DNA of 64,000 nucleotides, from NCBI GenBank assembly GCA_947650285.1, contig CANTFL010001170.1, positions 1 to 64,000 on the forward strand, written 5' to 3'. The notes under the pieces were generated by a model, which was not told the origin of the DNA, searched no databases, and saw nothing but the letters and a program-made list of their open reading frames with translations. Of this stretch, positions 1-10,880 are shown piece by piece; within the stretch, counting starts at the first letter, position 1, and the number at the start of each line of letters is the position of its first letter. The DNA is from Hyaloperonospora brassicae. Lineage: Eukaryota; Oomycota; Peronosporomycetes; Peronosporales; Peronosporaceae. The position numbers were made by a program, and so were the translations under genes.

Positions 1-3000
1 TTAGATAAACAGAAATCAAGTTCAGTTCCCATTTCGATCACTTAAGACACGTGCCTCAAGAGGCGTCTTTGATCGGTAAGAGCTAGCAACGCATGTGAAG
101 GTAGCTACTCTTGAGCACTCTGTGCTTCGATTCTCTTGAATCATTTGGTCCCCTGGAACAGGGACCGTAAGATCTCTGAGCTTGTTGACTTTCTGAGTCG
201 GGTTCTCTGAACCAAAGTTGCTCGTTGAGCATTAAGTCTTCCTTTGGAGATGTGTAGCTCCGCTACAGGAAACCTCGGTTGTAACGGGGTTACACGTCGG
301 CTGGTAGTCGACAATAGGTGTGGTGCACACAAGGGATGGGGCTCCCTTTTCAGTGATATTCGAACACAGTATCAATTGTTGAAGACTGATGTCTGTCAAC
401 CATTGATTACGAGATCGTTTGAGAGGTTTTATTCAGGACATTAGCGAGTAGGTTCAGTACGTTGTTCTGAGGAGCACTTTAGATAAACAGAAATCAAGTT
501 CAGTTCCCATTTCGATCACTTAAGACACGTGCCTCAAGAGGCGTCTTTGATCGGTAAGAGCTAGCAACGCATGTAAAGGTAGCTACTCTTGAGCACTCTG
601 TGCTTCGATTCTCTTGAATCATTTGGTCTCCTGGAACAGGGACCGTAAGATCTCTGAGCTTGTTGACTTTCTGAGTCGGGTTCTCTGAACCAAAGTTGCT
701 CGTTGAGCATTAAGTCTTCCTTTGGAGATGTGTAGCTCCGCTACAGGAAACCTCGGTTGTAACGGGGTTACACGTCGGCTGGTAGTCGACAATAGGTGTG
801 GTGCACACAAGGGATGGGGCTCCCTTTTCAGTGATATTCGAACACAGTATCAATTGTTGAAGACTGATGTCTGTCAACCATTGATTACGAGATCGTTTGA
901 GAGGTTTTATTCAGGACATTAGCGAGTAGGTTCAGTACGTTGTTCTGAGGAGCACTTTAGATAAACAGAAATCAAGTTCAGTTCCCATTTCGATCACTTA
1001 AGACACGTGCCTCAAGAGGCGTCTTTGATCGGTAAGAGCTAGCAACGCATGTAAAGGTAGCTACTCTTGAGCACTCTGTGCTTCGATTCTCTTGAATCAT
1101 TTGGTCTCCTGGAACAGGGACCGTAAGATCTCTGAGCTTGTTGACTTTCTGAGTCGGGTTCTCTGAACCAAAGTTGCTCGTTGAGCATTAAGTCTTCCTT
1201 TGGAGATGTGTAGCTCCGCTACAGGAAACCTCGGTTGTAACGGGGTTACACGTCGGCTGGTAGTCGACAATAGGTGTGGTGCACACAAGGGATGGGGCTC
1301 CCTTTTCAGTGATATTCGAACACAGTATCAATTGTTGAAGACTGATGTCTGTCAACCATTGATTACGAGATCGTTTGAGAGGTTTTATTCAGGACATTAG
1401 CGAGTAGGTTCAGTACGTTGTTCTGAGGAGCACTTTAGATAAACAGAAATCAAGTTCAGTTCCCATTTCGATCACTTAAGACACGTGCCTCAAGAGGCGT
1501 CTTTGATCGGTAAGAGCTAGCAACGCATGTAAAGGTAGCTACTCTTGAGCACTCTGTGCTTCGATTCTCTTGAATCATTTGGTCCCCTGGAACAGGGACC
1601 GTAAGATCTCTGAGCTTGTTGACTTTCTGAGTCGGGTTCTCTGAACCAAAGTTGCTCGTTGAGCATTAAGTCTTCCTTTGGAGATGTGTAGCTCCGCTAC
1701 AGGAAACCTCGGTTGTAACGGGGTTACACGTCGGCTGGTAGTCGACAATAGGTGGGGTGCACACAAGGGATGGGGCTCCCTTTTCAGTGATATTCGAACA
1801 CAGTATCAATTGTTGAAGACTGATGTCTGTCAACCATTGATTACGAGATCGTTTGAGAGGTTTTATTCAGGACATTAGCGAGTAGGTTCAGTACGTTGTT
1901 CTGAGGAGCACTTTAGATAAACAGAAATCAAGTTCAGTTCCCATTTCGATCACTTAAGACACGTGCCTCAAGAGGCGTCTTTGATCGGTAAGAGCTAGCA
2001 ACGCATGTAAAGGTAGCTACTCTTGAGCACTCTGTGCTTCGATTCTCTTGAATCATTTGGTCCCCTGGAACAGGGACCGTAAGATCTCTGAGCTTGTTGA
2101 CTTTCTGAGTCGGGTTCTCTGAACCAAAGTTGCTCGTTGAGCATTAAGTCTTCCTTTGGAGATGTGTAGCTCCGCTACAGGAAACCTCGGTTGTAACGGG
2201 GTTACACGTCGGCTGGTAGTCGACAATAGGTGTGGTGCACACAAGGGATGGGGCTCCCTTTTCAGTGATATTCGAACACAGTATCAATTGTTGAAGACTG
2301 ATGTCTGTCAACCATTGATTACGAGATCGTTTGAGAGGTTTTATTCAGGACATTAGCGAGTAGGTTCAGTACGTTGTTCTGAGGAGCACTTTAGATAAAC
2401 AGAAATCAAGTTCAGTTCCCATTTCGATCACTTAAGACACGTGCCTCAAGAGGCGTCTTTGATCGGTAAGAGCTAGCAACGCATGTGAAGGTAGCTACTC
2501 TTGAGCACTCTGTGCTTCGATTCTCTTGAATCATTTGGTCCCCTGGAACAGGGACCGTAAGATCTCTGAGCTTGTTGACTTTCTGAGTCGGGTTCTCTGA
2601 ACCAAAGTTGCTCGTTGAGCATTAAGTCTTCCTTTGGAGATGTGTAGCTCCGCTACAGGAAACCTCGGTTGTAACGGGGTTACACGTCGGCTGGTAGTCG
2701 ACAATAGGTGGGGTGCACACAAGGGATGGGGCTCCCTTTTCAGTGATATTCGAACACAGTATCAATTGTTGAAGACTGATGTCTGTCAACCATTGATTAC
2801 GAGATCGTTTGAGAGGTTTTATTCAGGACATTAGCGAGTAGGTTCAGTACGTTGTTCTGAGGAGCACTTTAGATAAACAGAAATCAAGTTCAGTTCCCAT
2901 TTCGATCACTTAAGACACGTGCCTCAAGAGGCGTCTTTGATCGGTAAGAGCTAGCAACGCATGTAAAGGTAGCTACTCTTGAGCACTCTGTGCTTCGATT

Positions 3001-6000
3001 CTCTTGAATCATTTGGTCCCCTGGAACAGGGACCGTAAGATCTCTGAGCTTGTTGACTTTCTGAGTCGGGTTCTCTGAACCAAAGTTGCTCGTTGAGCAT
3101 TAAGTCTTCCTTTGGAGATGTGTAGCTCCGCTACAGGAAACCTCGGTTGTAACGGGGTTACACGTCGGCTGGTAGTCGACAATAGGTGGGGTGCACACAA
3201 GGGATGGGGCTTCCTTTTCAGTGATATTCGAACACAGTATCAATTGTTGAAGACTGATGTCTGTCAACCATTGATTACGAGATCGTTTGAGAGGTTTTAT
3301 TCAGGACATTAGCGAGTAGGTTCAGTACGTTGTTCTGAGGAGCACTTTAGATAAACAGAAATCAAGTTCAGTTCCCATTTCGATCACTTAAGACACGTGC
3401 CTCAAGAGGCGTCTTTGATCGGTAAGAGCTAGCAACGCATGTAAAGGTAGCTACTCTTGAGCACTCTGTGCTTCGATTCTCTTGAATCATTTGGTCCCCT
3501 GGAACAGGGACCGTAAGATCTCTGAGCTTGTTGACTTTCTGAGTCGGGTTCTCTGAACCAAAGTTGCTCGTTGAGCATTAAGTCTTCCTTTGGAGATGTG
3601 TAGCTCCGCTACAGGAAACCTCGGTTGTAACGGGGTTACACGTCGGCTGGTAGTCGACAATAGGTGTGGTGCACACAAGGGATGGGGCTCCCTTTTCAGT
3701 GATATTCGAACACAGTATCAATTGTTGAAGACTGATGTCTGTCAACCATTGATTACGAGATCGTTTGAGAGGTTTTATTCAGGACATTAGCGAGTAGGTT
3801 CAGTACGTTGTTCTGAGGAGCACTTTAGATAAACAGAAATCAAGTTCAGTTCCCATTTCGATCACTTAAGACACGTGCCTCAAGAGGCGTCTTTGATCGG
3901 TAAGAGCTAGCAACGCATGTGAAGGTAGCTACTCTTGAGCACTCTGTGCTTCGATTCTCTTGAATCATTTGGTCCCCTGGAACAGGGACCGTAAGATCTC
4001 TGAGCTTGTTGACTTTCTGAGTCGGGTTCTCTGAACCAAAGTTGCTCGTTGAGCATTAAGTCTTCCTTTGGAGATGTGTAGCTCCGCTACAGGAAACCTC
4101 GGTTGTAACGGGGTTACACGTCGGCTGGTAGTCGACAATAGGTGTGGTGCACACAAGGGATGGGGCTCCCTTTTCAGTGATATTCGAACACAGTATCAAT
4201 TGTTGAAGACTGATGTCTGTCAACCATTGATTACGAGATCGTTTGAGAGGTTTTATTCAGGACATTAGCGAGTAGGTTCAGTACGTTGTTCTGAGGAGCA
4301 CTTTAGATAAACAGAAATCAAGTTCAGTTCCCATTTCGATCACTTAAGACACGTGCCTCAAGAGGCGTCTTTGATCGGTAAGAGCTAGCAACGCATGTGA
4401 AGGTAGCTACTCTTGAGCACTCTGTGCTTCGATTCTCTTGAATCATTTGGTCCCCTGGAACAGGGACCGTAAGATCTCTGAGCTTGTTGACTTTCTGAGT
4501 CGGGTTCTCTGAACCAAAGTTGCTCGTTGAGCATTAAGTCTTCCTTTGGAGATGTGTAGCTCCGCTACAGGAAACCTCGGTTGTAACGGGGTTACACGTC
4601 GGCTGGTAGTCGACAATAGGTGTGGTGCACACAAGGGATGGGGCTCCCTTTTCAGTGATATTCGAACACAGTATCAATTGTTGAAGACTGATGTCTGTCA
4701 ACCATTGATTACGAGATCGTTTGAGAGGTTTTATTCAGGACATTAGCGAGTAGGTTCAGTACGTTGTTCTGAGGAGCACTTTAGATAAACAGAAATCAAG
4801 TTCAGTTCCCATTTCGATCACTTAAGACACGTGCCTCAAGAGGCGTCTTTGATCGGTAAGAGCTAGCAACGCATGTAAAGGTAGCTACTCTTGAGCACTC
4901 TGTGCTTCGATTCTCTTGAATCATTTGGTCCCCTGGAACAGGGACCGTAAGATCTCTGAGCTTGTTGACTTTCTGAGTCGGGTTCTCTGAACCAAAGTTG
5001 CTCGTTGAGCATTAAGTCTTCCTTTGGAGATGTGTAGCTCCGCTACAGGAAACCTCGGTTGTAACGGGGTTACACGTCGGCTGGTAGTCGACAATAGGTG
5101 TGGTGCACACAAGGGATGGGGCTCCCTTTTCAGTGATATTCGAACACAGTATCAATTGTTGAAGACTGATGTCTGTCAACCATTGATTACGAGATCGTTT
5201 GAGAGGTTTTATTCAGGACATTAGCGAGTAGGTTCAGTACGTTGTTCTGAGGAGCACTTTAGATAAACAGAAATCAAGTTCAGTTCCCATTTCGATCACT
5301 TAAGACACGTGCCTCAAGAGGCGTCTTTGATCGGTAAGAGCTAGCAACGCATGTAAAGGTAGCTACTCTTGAGCACTCTGTGCTTCGATTCTCTTGAATC
5401 ATTTGGTCCCCTGGAACAGGGACCGTAAGATCTCTGAGCTTGTTGACTTTCTGAGTCGGGTTCTCTGAACCAAAGTTGCTCGTTGAGCATTAAGTCTTCC
5501 TTTGGAGATGTGTAGCTCCGCTACAGGAAACCTCGGTTGTAACGGGGTTACACGTCGGCTGGTAGTCGACAATAGGTGTGGTGCACACAAGGGATGGGGC
5601 TCCCTTTTCAGTGATATTCGAACACAGTATCAATTGTTGAAGACTGATGTCTGTCAACCATTGATTACGAGATCGTTTGAGAGGTTTTATTCAGGACATT
5701 AGCGAGTAGGTTCAGTACGTTGTTCTGAGGAGCACTTTAGATAAACAGAAATCAAGTTCAGTTCCCATTTCGATCACTTAAGACACGTGCCTCAAGAGGC
5801 GTCTTTGATCGGTAAGAGCTAGCAACGCATGTAAAGGTAGCTACTCTTGAGCACTCTGTGCTTCGATTCTCTTGAATCATTTGGTCCCCTGGAACAGGGA
5901 CCGTAAGATCTCTGAGCTTGTTGACTTTCTGAGTCGGGTTCTCTGAACCAAAGTTGCTCGTTGAGCATTAAGTCTTCCTTTGGAGATGTGTAGCTCCGCT

Positions 6001-9000
6001 ACAGGAAACCTCGGTTGTAACGGGGTTACACGTCGGCTGGTAGTCGACAATAGGTGTGGTGCACACAAGGGATGGGGCTCCCTTTTCAGTGATATTCGAA
6101 CACAGTATCAATTGTTGAAGACTGATGTCTGTCAACCATTGATTACGAGATCGTTTGAGAGGTTTTATTCAGGACATTAGCGAGTAGGTTCAGTACGTTG
6201 TTCTGAGGAGCACTTTAGATAAACAGAAATCAAGTTCAGTTCCCATTTCGATCACTTAAGACACGTGCCTCAAGAGGCGTCTTTGATCGGTAAGAGCTAG
6301 CAACGCATGTAAAGGTAGCTACTCTTGAGCACTCTGTGCTTCGATTCTCTTGAATCATTTGGTCCCCTGGAACAGGGACCGTAAGATCTCTGAGCTTGTT
6401 GACTTTCTGAGTCGGGTTCTCTGAACCAAAGTTGCTCGTTGAGCATTAAGTCTTCCTTTGGAGATGTGTAGCTCCGCTACAGGAAACCTCGGTTGTAACG
6501 GGGTTACACGTCGGCTGGTAGTCGACAATAGGTGTGGTGCACACAAGGGATGGGGCTCCCTTTTCAGTGATATTCGAACACAGTATCAATTGTTGAAGAC
6601 TGATGTCTGTCAACCATTGATTACGAGATCGTTTGAGAGGTTTTATTCAGGACATTAGCGAGTAGGTTCAGTACGTTGTTCTGAGGAGCACTTTAGATAA
6701 ACAGAAATCAAGTTCAGTTCCCATTTCGATCACTTAAGACACGTGCCTCAAGAGGCGTCTTTGATCGGTAAGAGCTAGCAACGCATGTAAAGGTAGCTAC
6801 TCTTGAGCACTCTGTGCTTCGATTCTCTTGAATCATTTGGTCCCCTGGAACAGGGACCGTAAGATCTCTGAGCTTGTTGACTTTCTGAGTCGGGTTCTCT
6901 GAACCAAAGTTGCTCGTTGAGCATTAAGTCTTCCTTTGGAGATGTGTAGCTCCGCTACAGGAAACCTCGGTTGTAACGGGGTTACACGTCGGCTGGTAGT
7001 CGACAATAGGTGTGGTGCACACAAGGGATGGGGCTCCCTTTTCAGTGATATTCGAACACAGTATCAATTGTTGAAGACTGATGTCTGTCAACCATTGATT
7101 ACGAGATCGTTTGAGAGGTTTTATTCAGGACATTAGCGAGTAGGTTCAGTACGTTGTTCTGAGGAGCACTTTAGATAAACAGAAATCAAGTTCAGTTCCC
7201 ATTTCGATCACTTAAGACACGTGCCTCAAGAGGCGTCTTTGATCGGTAAGAGCTAGCAACGCATGTAAAGGTAGCTACTCTTGAGCACTCTGTGCTTCGA
7301 TTCTCTTGAATCATTTGGTCCCCTGGAACAGGGACCGTAAGATCTCTGAGCTTGTTGACTTTCTGAGTCGGGTTCTCTGAACCAAAGTTGCTCGTTGAGC
7401 ATTAAGTCTTCCTTTGGAGATGTGTAGCTCCGCTACAGGAAACCTCGGTTGTAACGGGGTTACACGTCGGCTGGTAGTCGACAATAGGTGTGGTGCACAC
7501 AAGGGATGGGGCTCCCTTTTCAGTGATATTCGAACACAGTATCAATTGTTGAAGACTGATGTCTGTCAACCATTGATTACGAGATCGTTTGAGAGGTTTT
7601 ATTCAGGACATTAGCGAGTAGGTTCAGTACGTTGTTCTGAGGAGCACTTTAGATAAACAGAAATCAAGTTCAGTTCCCATTTCGATCACTTAAGACACGT
7701 GCCTCAAGAGGCGTCTTTGATCGGTAAGAGCTAGCAACGCATGTAAAGGTAGCTACTCTTGAGCACTCTGTGCTTCGATTCTCTTGAATCATTTGGTCCC
7801 CTGGAACAGGGACCGTAAGATCTCTGAGCTTGTTGACTTTCTGAGTCGGGTTCTCTGAACCAAAGTTGCTCGTTGAGCATTAAGTCTTCCTTTGGAGATG
7901 TGTAGCTCCGCTACAGGAAACCTCGGTTGTAACGGGGTTACACGTCGGCTGGTAGTCGACAATAGGTGTGGTGCACACAAGGGATGGGGCTCCCTTTTCA
8001 GTGATATTCGAACACAGTATCAATTGTTGAAGACTGATGTCTGTCAACCATTGATTACGAGATCGTTTGAGAGGTTTTATTCAGGACATTAGCGAGTAGG
8101 TTCAGTACGTTGTTCTGAGGAGCACTTTAGATAAACAGAAATCAAGTTCAGTTCCCATTTCGATCACTTAAGACACGTGCCTCAAGAGGCGTCTTTGATC
8201 GGTAAGAGCTAGCAACGCATGTAAAGGTAGCTACTCTTGAGCACTCTGTGCTTCGATTCTCTTGAATCATTTGGTCTCCTGGAACAGGGACCGTAAGATC
8301 TCTGAGCTTGTTGACTTTCTGAGTCGGGTTCTCTGAACCAAAGTTGCTCGTTGAGCATTAAGTCTTCCTTTGGAGATGTGTAGCTCCGCTACAGGAAACC
8401 TCGGTTGTAACGGGGTTACACGTCGGCTGGTAGTCGACAATAGGTGGGGTGCACACAAGGGATGGGGCTTCCTTTTCAGTGATATTCGAACACAGTATCA
8501 ATTGTTGAAGACTGATGTCTGTCAACCATTGATTACGAGATCGTTTGAGAGGTTTTATTCAGGACATTAGCGAGTAGGTTCAGTACGTTGTTCTGAGGAG
8601 CACTTTAGATAAACAGAAATCAAGTTCAGTTCCCATTTCGATCACTTAAGACACGTGCCTCAAGAGGCGTCTTTGATCGGTAAGAGCTAGCAACGCATGT
8701 AAAGGTAGCTACTCTTGAGCACTCTGTGCTTCGATTCTCTTGAATCATTTGGTCTCCTGGAACAGGGACCGTAAGATCTCTGAGCTTGTTGACTTTCTGA
8801 GTCGGGTTCTCTGAACCAAAGTTGCTCGTTGAGCATTAAGTCTTCCTTTGGAGATGTGTAGCTCCGCTACAGGAAACCTCGGTTGTAACGGGGTTACACG
8901 TCGGCTGGTAGTCGACAATAGGTGGGGTGCACACAAGGGATGGGGCTTCCTTTTCAGTGATATTCGAACACAGTATCAATTGTTGAAGACTGATGTCTGT

Positions 9001-10519
9001 CAACCATTGATTACGAGATCGTTTGAGAGGTTTTATTCAGGACATTAGCGAGTAGGTTCAGTACGTTGTTCTGAGGAGCACTTTAGATAAACAGAAATCA
9101 AGTTCAGTTCCCATTTCGATCACTTAAGACACGTGCCTCAAGAGGCGTCTTTGATCGGTAAGAGCTAGCAACGCATGTAAAGGTAGCTACTCTTGAGCAC
9201 TCTGTGCTTCGATTCTCTTGAATCATTTGGTCCCCTGGAACAGGGACCGTAAGATCTCTGAGCTTGTTGACTTTCTGAGTCGGGTTCTCTGAACCAAAGT
9301 TGCTCGTTGAGCATTAAGTCTTCCTTTGGAGATGTGTAGCTCCGCTACAGGAAACCTCGGTTGTAACGGGGTTACACGTCGGCTGGTAGTCGACAATAGG
9401 TGTGGTGCACACAAGGGATGGGGCTCCCTTTTCAGTGATATTCGAACACAGTATCAATTGTTGAAGACTGATGTCTGTCAACCATTGATTACGAGATCGT
9501 TTGAGAGGTTTTATTCAGGACATTAGCGAGTAGGTTCAGTACGTTGTTCTGAGGAGCACTTTAGATAAACAGAAATCAAGTTCAGTTCCCATTTCGATCA
9601 CTTAAGACACGTGCCTCAAGAGGCGTCTTTGATCGGTAAGAGCTAGCAACGCATGTAAAGGTAGCTACTCTTGAGCACTCTGTGCTTCGATTCTCTTGAA
9701 TCATTTGGTCTCCTGGAACAGGGACCGTAAGATCTCTGAGCTTGTTGACTTTCTGAGTCGGGTTCTCTGAACCAAAGTTGCTCGTTGAGCATTAAGTCTT
9801 CCTTTGGAGATGTGTAGCTCCGCTACAGGAAACCTCGGTTGTAACGGGGTTACACGTCGGCTGGTAGTCGACAATAGGTGTGGTGCACACAAGGGATGGG
9901 GCTCCCTTTTCAGTGATATTCGAACACAGTATCAATTGTTGAAGACTGATGTCTGTCAACCATTGATTACGAGATCGTTTGAGAGGTTTTATTCAGGACA
10001 TTAGCGAGTAGGTTCAGTACGTTGTTCTGAGGAGCACTTTTAGATAAACAGAAATCAAGTTCAGTTCCCATTTCGATCACTTAAGACACGTGCCTCAAGA
10101 GGCGTCTTTGATCGGTAAGAGCTAGCAACGCATGTAAAGGTAGCTACTCTTGAGCACTCTGTGCTTCGATTCTCTTGAATCATTTGGTCTCCTGGAACAG
10201 GGACCGTAAGATCTCTGAGCTTGTTGACTTTCTGAGTCGGGTTCTCTGAACCAAAGTTGCTCGTTGAGCATTAAGTCTTCCTTTGGAGATGTGTAGCTCC
10301 GCTACAGGAAACCTCGGTTGTAACGGGGTTACACGTCGGCTGGTAGTCGACAATAGGTGTGGTGCACACAAGGGATGGGGCTCCCTTTTCAGTGATATTC
10401 GAACACAGTATCAATTGTTGAAGACTGATGTCTGTCAACCATTGATTACGAGATCGTTTGAGAGGTTTTATTCAGGACATTAGCGAGTAGGTTCAGTACG
10501 TTAGTTCTGAGGTGGAACT
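1..10519. repeat. 478-bp tandem satellite array (22 units)
   Basis: Twenty-two direct copies of one 478-bp unit, starting at 1, 479, 957 and so on. Unit 21 ends with one extra T, so the last full unit runs 10040-10519. The array continues beyond the left edge. I see only four substitution sites between units, at unit positions 97 (G/A), 151 (C/T), 321 (T/G) and 344 (C/T). Units 11 to 17 carry the same state at all four, while 18 and 19 share a different combination. Each unit contains a 66-codon plus-strand ORF and an overlapping 63-codon minus-strand ORF. Three of the four variable sites change an amino acid in one of these, and neither ORF resembles a known family, so I do not call them genes. 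The unit does not match 5S rRNA or the major snRNAs by their hallmark motifs. The sequence shows a homogenised satellite; its function is unknown. Confidence 0.97.
53..400 (+). other. Chain of short perfect hairpins, repeated in every 478-bp unit
   Basis: Given for the first unit; add 478 for each later copy. Hairpins read directly: 53-64, 80-110 (one bulge, loop 88-103), 114-126, 129-142, 147-166, 187-199, 201-213, 219-231, 253-267, 280-294, 318-330, 331-348 and 378-400 (one bulge). Six of them (114, 201, 219, 253, 280, 318) have 5-6 bp perfect stems closed by a three-base loop, for example TGTAACGGGGTTACA at 280-294. A random 478-bp sequence would give about 0.5 such triloop stems (478 x 4^-5). 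Variants at 151 and 344 turn G-C pairs into G-U on the plus strand; 97 is in a loop; only 321 breaks a pair. This could be a structured RNA or a DNA foldback satellite. No promoter or terminator was identified. Confidence 0.55.
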
Positions 10520-10880
10520 TTAGATAAAACAGAAATCAAGTTCAGTTCCCATTTCGATCTCTATAGACACATGCCTCCAGAGGCGTCTTTGATTGGTAAG
10601 AGCTAGCAACTCCTTGTAAAGGTAGCTACTCTTGAGCACTCTGTGCGTTCGATTCTCTTGAATCATTTGGTCCCCTGGAACAGGGACCGTAAGATCTCTG
10701 AGCTTGTTGACTTTCTGAGTCGGGTTCTCTGAACCAAGCGTAAGCTCTTTAAGCTGTTAAGTTTTTATCTCGGGTTCTCTGACACCAATGTTGCTCGTTG
10801 AGCATCAAGTCTTCCTCTTACTTAATTAGCTGTGTAGCCATGCTACAAGAAGGCTCCCTCGAAACCTTTCTATCGGGCAT
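10520..10880. repeat. Diverged terminal copy of the 478-bp unit
   Basis: The array ends in a 23rd copy that follows the unit closely to about 10738, including the GGTCCC/GGGACC hairpin at 10669-10688. It then gains about 50 bp that partly duplicates the motif TCGGGTTCTCTG, resumes unit similarity at the TGCTC-GTT-GAGCA hairpin, and fades near 10880. Where it differs from the array, the stems are kept: the hairpin equivalent to 253-267 has the same six-base stem with its loop changed from TCC to CAT, and the 53-64 equivalent changes only inside the loop. Edge copies that escape homogenisation are usual for satellites, so this copy is a natural record of older sequence. Confidence 0.85.

Noticed and set aside
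71..142. 72-bp tRNA-like length with a TTCGATTC box in the satellite unit
   Set aside because: No acceptor, D or T stems form; the TTCGATTC element is part of a separate hairpin. A Pol III B-box remains a remote possibility only.
141..444. 66- and 63-codon ORFs on opposite strands in every 478-bp unit
   Set aside because: They repeat only because the DNA repeats. Three of the four variable sites change amino acids in one of them, there is no recognisable domain or initiation context, and the hairpin structure explains the sequence pattern better.
464..500. Possible hammerhead ribozyme core (CTGAGGA followed by GAAA) across the unit junction
   Set aside because: The bases between the two motifs do not form stem II and no stem III/cleavage-site arrangement is present.
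1..10519. CRISPR-like or telomeric array
   Set aside because: Units are 478 bp with no spacers, and there are no TTTAGGG-type repeats; other evidence points to a eukaryotic satellite.
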